From NCBI GenBank assembly GCA_003164715.1, contig PLTZ01000077.1, positions 1-42,726 of the forward strand: a DNA stretch of 42,726 nt. The letters are read 5' to 3'. Below are positions 23,589 through 33,039 of the stretch, piece by piece. Origin of the DNA: Opitutaceae bacterium (GTDB taxonomy: Bacteria; Verrucomicrobiota; Verrucomicrobiia; Opitutales; Opitutaceae). The position numbers and the translations under genes were made by a program. The stretch's first letter is position 1; every line of letters starts with the position of its first letter. The notes under the pieces are model-generated. The model was given only the letters and a program-made list of their open reading frames with translations, was not told the origin of the DNA and did no database searches.

Positions 23589-24647
23589 CTACCAGAAGAG
23601 CCAGCGGATCTTGCTGCCCGCGGCCTCGGAGAAATGGCTGTCCAGGATTCTCCGCACCACCCTGCCCTTGACACGGGCATCGTCCAGGGTGGGCTCGCTT
23701 CTGCGCAGGACGCGGCGGACGCGAAAGACGCCGCCTGAAGCCGCCGGGCCGCGGGGCTCACCGATTCCGGCGAAAAGCAGTTCCTGCCGCTCGGCCTCGG
23801 GCAGGTCCTCTGCGAGCAGGTCGATCTGCTCGCACGGATAGCCGGCCTCGCGCGCCACCTCCTCCAGCGAGAGCCCGTCGTCCCGGACACAAATCAGGGC
23901 CTCGCGCGCAGCGTCCTCCGAATCAAACTCGGCTGTTTCCACCTCAAGCCGGGTCAGCGGGAGGCGCAATGTGACAAGGGCCCTCGCGAGCTTCTCCGGA
24001 GTCGACACAGAATCGCATACCGCGCGGTACGAACCCTCCATCGCGAGCATCTCCTGAAACCACTCCTCGTTTCGGCGCAGGGCCCCAAGCCAATCCCCAA
24101 GGCCCTCGGCATTCATTCCAAAGCGCACGAGGAATCGGCCTCGCTCTCCTTCCAGGTCCAAGGCATTCCCTCCCTGTCCCCAAGTGTGGCGCGCCACAAG
24201 CCGCCGGCTGTGTTCCGTCGCCAGCGGCCCGAAGGATCCCGATAAGAGCAGATCGGGCGCCACGGCCTCGATTCGGCCCAAATCGATGGCACCGGCATCG
24301 GTACGGTCGGCGGAGACCCTCTCCCTGAGGACTTCCCACCAATGGCAGCGAATGAAGTAGCCCTCCAAGCCCTCGGTGCTAAGGCCGCGCGCACTGAGCC
24401 AAGCCTCGGTATCCTCCGCGGAGATAAGGTCCCGGTCGAATCGGAATTGGTTGATCTTTTGCTCGATAACATCCTCTTCGATCTCAAGCCCCAGTCGCGA
24501 CGCCTCGCCCTCGCAATCAGCCTGCCATTCAAGGCGGGCCAACAACGGTTGGAGCTCATTCCGGAACTGGGCCGCGCACAGCACATCGGTGGTGCTGACC
24601 ACCGCGCCATTGAATTCAAAAGTCGCAAGATCCCCAGTCGATGGCAC
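23589..24647 (-). CDS. PpiC/SurA-like peptide maturation protein
   Basis: A 352-residue protein. I choose the GTG read from 24647, with GAGAGAG about seven bases upstream; the open frame continues further but is then a shadow of the divergent methyltransferase gene. Residues ~1-120 are a SurA-N-like helical domain: FEFNGAVVSTTDVL, LGLEIEEDVIEQKINQFRFD, AWLSARGLSTEGLEGYFIR. The last ~110 residues look like a degenerate parvulin domain (FDSEDAAREALI, LSLEEVAREAGYP, GEPRGPAASGGVFRVRRV). Such proteins accompany HlyD and C39 exporters of Gly-Gly peptides and are described as PpiC-related maturation proteins (TIGR04500-like, from memory). No signal peptide. It may chaperone the precursor to the enzyme or exporter. 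Confidence 0.72.
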   Translation of the reverse strand: MPSTGDLATFEFNGAVVSTTDVLCAAQFRNELQPLLARLEWQADCEGEASRLGLEIEEDVIEQKINQFRFDRDLISAEDTEAWLSARGLSTEGLEGYFIRCHWWEVLRERVSADRTDAGAIDLGRIEAVAPDLLLSGSFGPLATEHSRRLVARHTWGQGGNALDLEGERGRFLVRFGMNAEGLGDWLGALRRNEEWFQEMLAMEGSYRAVCDSVSTPEKLARALVTLRLPLTRLEVETAEFDSEDAAREALICVRDDGLSLEEVAREAGYPCEQIDLLAEDLPEAERQELLFAGIGEPRGPAASGGVFRVRRVLRRSEPTLDDARVKGRVVRRILDSHFSEAAGSKIRWLFW

Positions 24648-24812
24648 AAGAAACTCTCTCTGCGTCTGCGCGCCGAAGGTCAACGTATTTGGCCCAGGTG
24701 TCCGCGATTTGCCCGGTCCGCTGCAGGAGGGGGCATTGCCAAGCCGTGCGCAGCCCCGGTATCCGTTTGCCAAGCCCTCGTTTGACGCCTGAGACTGCCA
24801 GCCCAACGGGAT
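24648..24812. promoter_or_regulatory. divergent promoter region, maturation protein / methyltransferase
   Basis: 165 bases lie between the minus-strand GTG at 24647 and the plus-strand ATG at 24813, so two promoters must be here or further inside. I see no strong -35/-10 pair or palindrome. Confidence 0.35.
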
Positions 24813-26021
24813 ATGAACATCGCCGCGCAGGTCCGGGAGATTTACGAGCAGCGCCCGTATCCGTTTGGAGGCAGGCGGTCGAGGCGCCAGCCGTGGATCC
24901 TGAACCTGGACTGGGTCGATGCGTTTGGCCGCGACGCCGGCGCCGTCAAACCCGCGCGCGTCCTCGTTGCCGGATGCGGGGACGGAACTGAGGCGTTGCA
25001 GTTCCAGCGCCTGCTTCCCGAAGCCATGATCGTCGCCGTCGACTTCAGCGCTCGCTCTATAGCGCTCGCAAGGCGCAGGCAGAGAAGCGAGCGCGACATG
25101 CAGCGAATCCGTTTCCTTGTGGCCGACATCGCGGATCCCTCCCTTGCGAGGACGCTCGGGGAAACCTTTAACCTCATCGCATGCCACGGCGTGCTCTCCT
25201 ATGTCGCCAGCCCCGTTCAGGTATTCAGGAACTTCGCCCGGTGCCTGGAAGGTCGGGGCGTGCTTTACCTCGGAGTCAACGGATCGAGGCATGTGAGCAC
25301 CGTCTTTCGGCGGGCGCTGCCGGCACTGGGAATCGGCCTCGACCGATTCGTCGCATCCAAGCGGGTGAGCGATGCGCTGAGGTTGTGCGACGCCGTGATC
25401 TCGCGCGATGGGTTCCCGCGCGTGTCGGGCCTGGGGCCGACCTTCCTTGCCGGCGACGTGTTCGGACCGTTGAACCGGTGCCTGTCCCTGACCGAATGGA
25501 CCCTTTTTGCGCGGCGGGCGGGGCTTCACTTCCGCGGAAGCGGCTCATCCGTCAGGCTGTTTCGGCAAGCCGCCGAGAGCGGCCTCCAAGGCGTGCTGAT
25601 GCCGAGGTCCCGCGGGGAGGTTTGCGACCTTCTGGAGCGTCTGAGCCCATCGCAGTTTCATCGCCTGCTGTTCTCAAGGGCTCCCGAGGAGAATCCGCCG
25701 TGGGAAAACCGCCGCAGTCTCCTTAGGTGGAGGATCGAGCTTTCCCGCCTTAATTCAATTATGCTTCCGCGCCCCCCCAAGAGAATCCGCGACCGCCTGA
25801 GGCCCGTGACGATCGTCAGCTCTGCCGCGAGTCTCAGTTCGGAGTGGCAGATGCCCGAGTGGGAGGTCGAACTGCTGCGCCGTGGCCACAGCATGCGCTC
25901 CGTGGGGAGCATCCTCGACGCAATCCCCCTCCTCGTGCCGTTCGCCGTGCTGAGGAGCCAGCTCTATCTCCTCCATCAGATGGGCGTCATCACCCTGCGG
26001 CCCCCGGCGGGCCCGGCTTAA
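24813..26021 (+). CDS. class I SAM-dependent methyltransferase in the RiPP locus
   Basis: A 402-residue protein. The start MNIAAQVREIYEQRPYPFGG carries the Y-x-x-x-P-Y-P entry common in this methyltransferase group. Motif I is VLVAGCGDGTE (50-60), with the acidic motif II loop IVAVDFSARSI, FLVADIADP, and FNLIACHGVLSYV after it. About 180 residues beyond the Rossmann domain end in LLVPFAVLRSQLYLLHQMGVITL, which looks like a winged-helix or regulatory domain. It is divergent from the maturation protein gene and ends four bases from the convergent HlyD gene, so it lies inside the locus and not at its edge. It may methylate the peptide; a separate metabolic role cannot be excluded. Confidence 0.8.
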   Translation: MNIAAQVREIYEQRPYPFGGRRSRRQPWILNLDWVDAFGRDAGAVKPARVLVAGCGDGTEALQFQRLLPEAMIVAVDFSARSIALARRRQRSERDMQRIRFLVADIADPSLARTLGETFNLIACHGVLSYVASPVQVFRNFARCLEGRGVLYLGVNGSRHVSTVFRRALPALGIGLDRFVASKRVSDALRLCDAVISRDGFPRVSGLGPTFLAGDVFGPLNRCLSLTEWTLFARRAGLHFRGSGSSVRLFRQAAESGLQGVLMPRSRGEVCDLLERLSPSQFHRLLFSRAPEENPPWENRRSLLRWRIELSRLNSIMLPRPPKRIRDRLRPVTIVSSAASLSSEWQMPEWEVELLRRGHSMRSVGSILDAIPLLVPFAVLRSQLYLLHQMGVITLRPPAGPA

Positions 26022-26025
26022 AGAG

Positions 26026-27171
26026 TCAACGGGGAGATCCGGCCATATTCTCGCGAAGCTGGCGGATGGGCTCCAGGACGTACTCGATCGGGGTCCGACT
26101 TCCGACCACCACCCGGGCCTCGCCCCTCATGCCTGCACGCAGCGGCAGCGCCTGCCCCCCGACTTGGATCGTGTCCCGGTCGAGCTGGGCGGCGGCGATG
26201 AACTGCCCCCCGTCGCGTGAGGAGACGGCCGACGGGCTTATCCAGGTGATGGTTCCCGTGATGGTACCGTAACGCTGGAAGGGGAATGCTTCGGCGAGGA
26301 ACCGGACCCTCTGGCCGACGGCAAGACGGGACATCGCCGGCTCGGACAGGAGCAGTCGCAGCCTCAGCTTCCCGCTCGTCCGGGCGAGCTGGCATAGCTC
26401 CTGCCCCTGCTGCACAATGCTACCCGGGTTGTTCTCGGCCATCGAGATGACAACGGCATCGTAAGGGGCGCGAATCGACACGAGGTTCTGGTCGGAGTCG
26501 CCGAGCTGCCTGCTCAGGGAGCCGAGCCGAATCTCAATCTTCTTAATGTCCGCAAGCCGGTCCGAGCGCTGCCGTTCCTGCTCGTTGGCCATCTGCTGGC
26601 GCTGCAGGACGAGCTGCTGGCGCGTCCTTTGGGCCACGCTGAGATCCTTCTCGGCCCCAGTAACCTCGAGGCGGCGCAGGATGAGGTCGGTCTCGGCATA
26701 GATCCCCAGCTTCAGCAGCTTCTCGACCCGGCTGGCGAGGTCGCGCTCCACCTCAAGAGTGGCCCCGCGGAACCGTATCTCCTCGTCGGTCTGCGCTATC
26801 TCGTGGTCCTTGATCTGAAGGTCCGCCGCATCCGTGACTTCGGCCCGCTTTAGGTCGTTGCGGCGCAGGGCCAGATCCGCGTCAAGGGAGCGGGCCTGGG
26901 CATCGCGGTCGTCGACATCCTCGGAACTCAGGACAAAGAGCTCCTCGCCGGCCGCGACCGCGCGTCCCTCCTGGATCCGGACCTGCCGCACAACCGCGGC
27001 GCGCGGCGCCTGAATCGGGTCGGCCCCGGCCTCTGGAACTAGCAGGCAAGGGCAGCGGATCGTCTCCGGCACGCGGACGAGGACCAAGGCGAGCAGGCCC
27101 GCCGCGAAAATCCCGATGACCAACCACGCCGCAGCCCGGAACACCCAGTTGGGCGGATCCCTAGAAAGCAT
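26026..27171 (-). CDS. HlyD-type membrane fusion protein of the peptide exporter
   Basis: A 381-residue protein. The ATG read from 27171 has AAAAGGAG about seven bases upstream and is clearly better than the GTG at 27225, which has no ribosome site. A single membrane segment lies at about residues 11-32 (FRAAAWLVIGIFAAGLLALV). A lipoyl-like half (IQAPRAAVVRQVRIQEGRAV), a long coiled coil rich in Arg/Glu/Gln (about 80-215), the second half (VSIRAPYDAVVISMAENNPG) and a beta-barrel (LPLRAGMRGEARVVVGSRT) follow in the standard order. It lies 68 bases behind the C39 exporter gene on the same strand; together they would form the inner-membrane part of a type I secretion path. Confidence 0.88.
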   Translation of the reverse strand: MLSRDPPNWVFRAAAWLVIGIFAAGLLALVLVRVPETIRCPCLLVPEAGADPIQAPRAAVVRQVRIQEGRAVAAGEELFVLSSEDVDDRDAQARSLDADLALRRNDLKRAEVTDAADLQIKDHEIAQTDEEIRFRGATLEVERDLASRVEKLLKLGIYAETDLILRRLEVTGAEKDLSVAQRTRQQLVLQRQQMANEQERQRSDRLADIKKIEIRLGSLSRQLGDSDQNLVSIRAPYDAVVISMAENNPGSIVQQGQELCQLARTSGKLRLRLLLSEPAMSRLAVGQRVRFLAEAFPFQRYGTITGTITWISPSAVSSRDGGQFIAAAQLDRDTIQVGGQALPLRAGMRGEARVVVGSRTPIEYVLEPIRQLRENMAGSPR

Positions 27172-27239
27172 GGACGACTCCTTTTCCAATGCCTCCCGGT
27201 CGGACGTCCTTGCGTTGGATTTCACGGTTGTGGTTCGGG

Positions 27240-30200
27240 TCAGAGTCCCAGTTGCTGGCTTGAGAGGTAGAAGTAGAGTCCCCGCTTGGCCATGAGCTCC
27301 TCGTGGTTCCCGGCCTCGGCTATCTCACCCTTTTCAAGCACCACGATCGTGTCAGCCTCCCTGATAGTGCTCAGCCTGTGGGCAATCACGATGCTGGTGC
27401 GCCCGGACATGAGGCGGCCCATGTTCTCCTGGATGGTGCGCTCCGACTCGGTGTCGAGGGCGCTCGTGGCCTCGTCGAAGATGAGGATCGGTGGGTCATT
27501 GTAGACCGCACGGGCGATCGCGATGCGCTGGCGCTGCCCCCCCGAGAGGGCCAGCCCGGATTCGCCGATCATGGTTTCGTAGCCCATCGGCAGGCGCATG
27601 ATGAAGTCGTGGGCGTTGGCGACCTCCGCAGACCAGAGCACGCGGTCATAGTCGGGCTGGCTGTCGCCGAAGGAAATGTTGCCGGCTATCGTGGCGTCAA
27701 AGAGGTAATTCTCCTGCAGGACAAGGCCGATTTGCCGCCGTAGGTCACGGTGGTTCAGCGTCTTGAGGTCAAGGTGATCGATGAGAATGGAGCCCTCCGT
27801 CGCCTCCATGAGTCCGGAGAGAAGCTTGATCAGCGTGGTCTTGCCGCTGCCGCTGCGGCCGACGACCGCGACCATCTGCCCCGGGGCGATGTTCAGCGTG
27901 ATGCCCTTGAGTATGGCCGGCGCCTCGGGCCCCCCGTATCTGAAGCCGACCTGCCTGAGCTCGATTCGCCCCTCAAGGCTCCTGACCGGCAGCAACCGGG
28001 AGCGGTCGGCTCCCTGCTCCGGCTCGTGCTCAAAGATGTCGTTCATGCGGTTCAGAAGCACCGCCGCCATCTGGACCGAGTCCCAGATCCCGAGCGCCCG
28101 GAGGATGGCGGCGTAGGCCATGGCCGTCAGGGAACTGAACGCGACGAAGCCGCCCACCGTGAGGCGGCCCTCGATGACGCTATGGGCACCAAACCAGAGG
28201 AAGAGTCCCGTCGAGATGAGTCCGATGGTCTGGAGGATCCCGTCGTAGGACATCACGATGAAGTTGCTCCGGAAGACCTTTCTCGAGACCGAGAGGAACT
28301 CGGAGAGCATCGTCTCGCGGAACGCGAGCTCGGCAGATGCCGCCTTGACCGCCTCGATTCCCTTGATGGCGTCAATCTGGCGCGAGTTGTACCTGCCCTG
28401 GCTCTGCTCGACGTCGGCGAAGAGCGGACGGAGGATCTTGACGGAGAAGACCATGAGCGCGGCATAGAGGGGGATCGTGGCGAGGAACACGACCGTCAGC
28501 CTGCCGCTGAAGGCAGCCATGAAGCACAGCGCCCCCGCCAGCTGGACAAAGGCGAGAATACCGCCGATGCCGTGCTGCACGAAGAACTGCCTGACCTGGC
28601 GCGCTCCGTCGAGCCTTCGCTGGATGTCTCCCGTGCGCCTGCTCGCGAAATACGACATCGGGAGCGACAGCAGCCTGCGCGTGAGGTAGTCGAGGAGGGC
28701 CGTGTCGATGCGCAGGGTGGCGAACCCGAGCAGGTACTGCTGCAGGAGATTGGCCAGCTGGTAAAAGACAAGGCAGACACCAAGCCCGAGCACGATCACG
28801 TTGAGAAGGCCGAGGTCGTTCTCGACAATGACCTTGTCAACCACGGCCTGGGTGAAGACCGGGAAGAGCAGCTGAAGGAAGCTCGTCACGCACGCAAGCA
28901 GGACGGCCGGGACAAGGACGCTGCGGGACTGCTTCAGGAACGGCAGCAGCCACGCCAGGGTTGGGCGGTTGAGCGGCGCGTTCTCGAACGCGATCGTGTA
29001 GTCGAAGAGGGCCGCGTATCCCGACCACTTCTCCCTGAACTCCTCGACCGGGATGCGGCGGATTCCCCTGGCAGGATCCGCCACCCGGACGCGGGAGGTG
29101 CCGACGTCGAACAGCACCATCCAGTGGTTGCCTTCCCAGTGCACGATCGCCGGCAGGGGCATCTCCGGAAGGTTGCGCATCGAGGCCTTCACGCTGCGCG
29201 CCGCGAGGCCCAACTCGGTGGCTGCGTGGCAAATGGCCTTCAGGCTCGTCCCGTCCTGCGAGACGTGGCACAGCCGCCTGATAACCGAAAGGCTGATGTC
29301 GCGCCCGAAATGCCGGCAGACCATCGAGAGGCTCGCGGCGCCGCAGTCCATCTCGTCGATCTGCTGGACAAACGCCATCCTCCGGATCTTGTGGGCGCGC
29401 CTGCCAAAGTGCCCCTTCTCGTCGGCAAAGGGGGCCTCGCCCTCCTCGGGTCCCTCGGCTTCGGCCTCCCCTGTTCGCGCCCCCTCCTGGAGGACGGCGC
29501 CTGCCTCGGCCGGCAGCGATTCTATGGAAAAGTCGAGCGGGACGCGGGCCTCGGTGTCCTTGTTGTACTGGGCCACGCGCTCGTCGAGCAGCTTCGAGAA
29601 GTCGGCAAACCGCTTTCTGAGGTCGTTGACGACCTCAGGCTGCAGCGCGAACAGCTCCGTATCGGCCGACGCCTCGGCCGAGGCCGCGCGCGGAGACCCG
29701 GTGAGCAACGAGAGTTCGCCGAAGAAGTCCCCCTCGCGGCAGAAGGCCAGGTTCCTGACCTGGGTCCCCTTCGCGGCGAAGATCCGCACCCGCCCGGTCC
29801 TCACGATGTACATCGGCCCCCCGGGGTCTCCCTCGCGCAGGATCATCTGCCCCTTCGAATAGCTCACAGGAGAAAGGTTCTCCACTAGCTCCCTGAGGGC
29901 CTGCGGCGACAGGCGTCCGAAATTGCTGAACTCGTACAGAAACCCGTGGAGGGCCCTGAGGCGGACCGAAAGCTCGACGTGGCGCCTCATCTCCGGGTAA
30001 CGCTCGAGAAGCTCCAGGAAATCGTCTCGTCCGAGCCTGAGGACCTCGACCGAGGTGCTGCAACGCACGGACGCCGTGCGCAGGCCACTCTCCAGGAGCG
30101 CGGAGTCGCCAAACTCTGAGCCGGGCCGCAGGGAGGCGAGCACGATCTCGTCGCCCTTCTCCGTCCGCTTGACCACCCGGGCCCGCCCCGTCGCGAGAAC

Positions 30201-30359
30201 GTAGAAGGCGTCCGACTCGTCTCCCTCGCGTACGATCAGGTCCCCAAAGTCGAAGCGCTCCACGCGAAACTTGTCGCAAAGCTCCGCCCGCTGGTCATCC
30301 GGCAGGAATCTGAGCAGAGGCGATCCGCGCAGCAGTTCATCGGTGTTGTCCGTTCGCAT
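27240..30359 (-). CDS. C39 peptidase ABC exporter with two N-terminal cNMP-binding-like domains
   Basis: A 1039-residue protein. Two cyclic-nucleotide-binding-like domains come first (about 15-130 and 150-265), each with the phosphate-cassette-like G-E-x-x-L/A core: GSEFGDSALLESGLRTASVR and GDFFGELSLLTGSPRAASAE. An acidic linker leads to a C39 peptidase with Gln333 and Cys339 (QQIDEMDCGAAS), His412 (VHWEGNHWMVLFDV) and Asp428 (VADPARG), all catalytic residues present. Six membrane helices follow (about 475-755), then the ATPase: Walker A GRSGSGKT (834-841), LSGGQ (938-942), Walker B ILIFDE (958-963). It should cut precursors after Gly-Gly and export the core. ATG at the end of a 257-base gene-free gap. 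Confidence 0.92.
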   Translation of the reverse strand: MRTDNTDELLRGSPLLRFLPDDQRAELCDKFRVERFDFGDLIVREGDESDAFYVLATGRARVVKRTEKGDEIVLASLRPGSEFGDSALLESGLRTASVRCSTSVEVLRLGRDDFLELLERYPEMRRHVELSVRLRALHGFLYEFSNFGRLSPQALRELVENLSPVSYSKGQMILREGDPGGPMYIVRTGRVRIFAAKGTQVRNLAFCREGDFFGELSLLTGSPRAASAEASADTELFALQPEVVNDLRKRFADFSKLLDERVAQYNKDTEARVPLDFSIESLPAEAGAVLQEGARTGEAEAEGPEEGEAPFADEKGHFGRRAHKIRRMAFVQQIDEMDCGAASLSMVCRHFGRDISLSVIRRLCHVSQDGTSLKAICHAATELGLAARSVKASMRNLPEMPLPAIVHWEGNHWMVLFDVGTSRVRVADPARGIRRIPVEEFREKWSGYAALFDYTIAFENAPLNRPTLAWLLPFLKQSRSVLVPAVLLACVTSFLQLLFPVFTQAVVDKVIVENDLGLLNVIVLGLGVCLVFYQLANLLQQYLLGFATLRIDTALLDYLTRRLLSLPMSYFASRRTGDIQRRLDGARQVRQFFVQHGIGGILAFVQLAGALCFMAAFSGRLTVVFLATIPLYAALMVFSVKILRPLFADVEQSQGRYNSRQIDAIKGIEAVKAASAELAFRETMLSEFLSVSRKVFRSNFIVMSYDGILQTIGLISTGLFLWFGAHSVIEGRLTVGGFVAFSSLTAMAYAAILRALGIWDSVQMAAVLLNRMNDIFEHEPEQGADRSRLLPVRSLEGRIELRQVGFRYGGPEAPAILKGITLNIAPGQMVAVVGRSGSGKTTLIKLLSGLMEATEGSILIDHLDLKTLNHRDLRRQIGLVLQENYLFDATIAGNISFGDSQPDYDRVLWSAEVANAHDFIMRLPMGYETMIGESGLALSGGQRQRIAIARAVYNDPPILIFDEATSALDTESERTIQENMGRLMSGRTSIVIAHRLSTIREADTIVVLEKGEIAEAGNHEELMAKRGLYFYLSSQQLGL

Positions 30360-30616
30360 CTGGCTACAGGGGCCGTTGTATCAGGGTGTGAGTGCAATCC
30401 CTCCACCGGAGTATGTCATCGAAAGGCATTCGCGGATGAACTGCAAGAGGCCATTCGCCGCCTGCAGCACCCCATCCCCCGAATGGCGTCGCCGCGTTTC
30501 ACAAGCGCCCCGTCGCTACCGCTCCCTGACCTCTAGAATCGAATGAACGGCAAGCCGCGCCAGGTGCATGCTCGCCCCGCCATCGGCGTATTCGAACGGC
30601 ATGTTGGTTCTTCACC

Positions 30617-33039
30617 TCAAAGCCCAGGCACCGAGGAGTAAATCCCTGTCTGCTTCAGCAGACCGAGGTAGGCTTTGAAGTCAAAGGGCGGAGCACCGTA
30701 CAAGTAGTGGTTAGCCCGGGTCTGTCCCGCATGCTCGTACCGGACCAGCAGCATGCCCTGCCCTTGCTGGTGCGGCAACTCCGCGACCCTCTGTCGTCCA
30801 TTCGCGGCGACAGCGTAGCTTCCCGAGAAAAGCTCCCTTCCCGAGGCTAGCTCAGTCACCGTCACCCTGCCCTGCGCCGCCTCCAGGCTATCGTTCACCG
30901 CCACAAGGGGATAGTACCCCTCCACGGGATCGTTGATCATCAGGCACACGGTGGGCTGCACGTTCTTCAGGAAGTAGAAGGCGAGTTTCCTCGAGTTGTA
31001 ATAGTCCACCACGGAATCCGAGATGATAGGCCAGCCATCACGCAGGTTCCACCAGATGATGCCCGAGCGCTCGAATTTGCCCGCGCGCCAAAGCTCCACG
31101 AAATACTTCATCGCCTCGGCCTGCACCGACTGGGACGCGAGGATGAAGGTATCCAGATCCTTCGGCACATCGCCGAAGAGGATGCGGATCTGCTTCAGCA
31201 TGAGATCGTTTCTCCCCGCGGTGCTTTGCGAGAGGGGAAACTTGCGCACCGACTTCGTGAGCCAGGCCTCGTTCCAGACAAAGTCCCGCGTCCAGGGATA
31301 CACGTCCTCCGGTTCGAACATCCTTTCGAGCGAGCTTCGGTTAGGACAGCCGTGATAGCCGATCTCGCTCACGAAATGCGCCGACGACTTTGTGTAAAAG
31401 TCGGCCTTGTAGTAGCCGCGCGGCCCCCAAAGGTGATCCTCGGGCAGAAAGTTGCCGCTGTTGCCCTGCTCGTAGCACGCACGGCTCACATACGGCGAAC
31501 TCGGCAGATACGGCCGCGTGGGATCGAGTTCGTAGAGAACCGCCGGAATGACCGTTCGGCTGATGAGGTCGCGGTTTGGGTCGATGTTCAGGGAGCCCAA
31601 CTGCCAGCCGAGCGCGACATCGTTTTCGTTGTTACCCGACCAGAGCGCGAGACTCGGATGATTGCGCAGCTTGCGCACGACACTCCGGACTTCGGTCTCC
31701 ACCTTCTTCGCAAAGTCGGAATTCTGCGGGTAAAAGGAGCAGCCCATCGCAAAGTCCTGCCAGACGAGCAGGCCGTCGGCGTCGCAATAGTCGAAGAAGG
31801 CCTCGTCTTCATAGACATTGCCTCCCCAGCAGCGCAGCAGGTTGCAGTTGAGCTCCGAGGCTAGCTTGAGCACATCGATCACCTGCGAGGCGTCGCGGCT
31901 GTGCAGGGCGTCGACCGGCACCCAGTTCGTGCCGCGGATGAAGATCCTCTCCCCATTGACGACAAGGCAAAAGCGGCCCGGCTTCTCCGGCGTCGTGATT
32001 TCCGTGCGGTCGAGCTCTACCGTGCGCAGGCCGATGCGCGCGACCCTCGACGCGAGCACCTGGCCGGCGGCGTCCAGAATCTGGACGCCGGCTTCGTACA
32101 ATGCCGGCTCGCCGTAGCCTTTGGGCCACCACAGCTGCGCGTCCGGGATTCGCAGGGAGATGCGCCCCGAATGCGAGAGCAGGGCCTCGCTCTGCTGGAG
32201 GACCTCCTTGCCCCCGAACCTCAGCGTAGCCTTCACGCGCAGGCCGTCGATCCGCGCAAAGGGCACACGGATCTGGTAGTCTGCGCAGAGCTCGGCCGTT
32301 TTCGCGGTGCGGTCGATGCGTAGGGTCATCCAATGAAGATCCTCGAAACGCACCGGCTCAAGGACGCGCAACTCCACGCCGCGCCACAGTCCGGCGCTCA
32401 CCAAACGGGGCATGATGTCCCAGCCGTAGGCGTGCGGCGCCTTCCGGATATTCTCGGACTCCGAGTTGCCGTCCACGCGGACGCCGAGCGCCCCGAGGGG
32501 ATAGTCTTGGGCCTCGATCACCGCCGAGCGCAGGATCACCCGGAGTTCATTCTCGCCTCCCTCGGCCAGAAGCTCGGTGATGTCATAGTCGTGTTCGATC
32601 AGCATGTTCTCGGCCTCTCCCACGTGGCGCCCATTGAGCCAGATCGAGGCTAGGCAGTCGATGCCACCGAAATGGAGCTGCAGGCGCTGCCCGGGCTGGA
32701 GCGCGCGGGGCTCCCAAAGCGGCGCGAATAAGACCACTGGTAGCCTTCGTACTTTCGCAGCGCATACACGTGGCTTCCGATCATGGGATCGGCGATTCTT
32801 CCTGCGGCGAGCAGGTCGAGCTCGACGTTGCCGGGCACCGTGGCAGCGACGGTTTCGACCGCGAGTGACGTTAACTGCCCCGGCTCCGTCACCGGTTTTT
32901 CCGCCTGGGGCCAGTAGGCGAGCGTCCAACGACCGTTAAGGGAGATGACATTGTCAGGCGCCGCCAGGGCGAGATTTGGGAACGAGCTCATGAACAAGAG
33001 TAGAAGCAGGCAAGAACGGGGGGAGGACGTTTTGCGCAT
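30617..33039 (-). pseudogene. secreted GH2 beta-mannosidase-type glycosidase with a frameshift
   Basis: The ATG read from 33039 gives a signal peptide (SCLLLLLFMSSFPNLALAAP) and the start of a GH2 sugar-binding domain (ISLNGRWTLAYW, ATVPGNVELDLLAAGRIADP, YEGYQWSYSRRF). The sequence then continues in another frame: EPRALQPGQRLQLHFGGIDC, IWLNGRHVGEAENM, and the whole rest of the enzyme. The break is in the G-run at about 32713-32715; one added G restores SRRFGEPRALQPGQ. The catalytic regions are otherwise fine: SGNNEND (acid/base Glu) and FVSEIGYHG (nucleophile Glu). Repaired length is about 805 residues, normal for the family. Either a recent inactivation or a sequencing error in a homopolymer. 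Divergent from the sugar porter gene at 33321. Confidence 0.8.

Noticed and set aside
24648-25529. Long N-terminal extension of the PpiC/SurA-like protein
   Set aside because: It is antisense to the methyltransferase gene, is compositionally a shadow, and the family start is reached with the GTG at 24647.
27172-27225. GTG start adding 18 residues to the HlyD protein
   Set aside because: No ribosome site there, while the ATG at 27171 has AAAAGGAG at good spacing.
27750-29888. 712-residue plus-strand frame opposite the C39 exporter
   Set aside because: Asp/Glu/Arg-rich antisense shadow of a high-GC gene whose domains are all intact on the minus strand.
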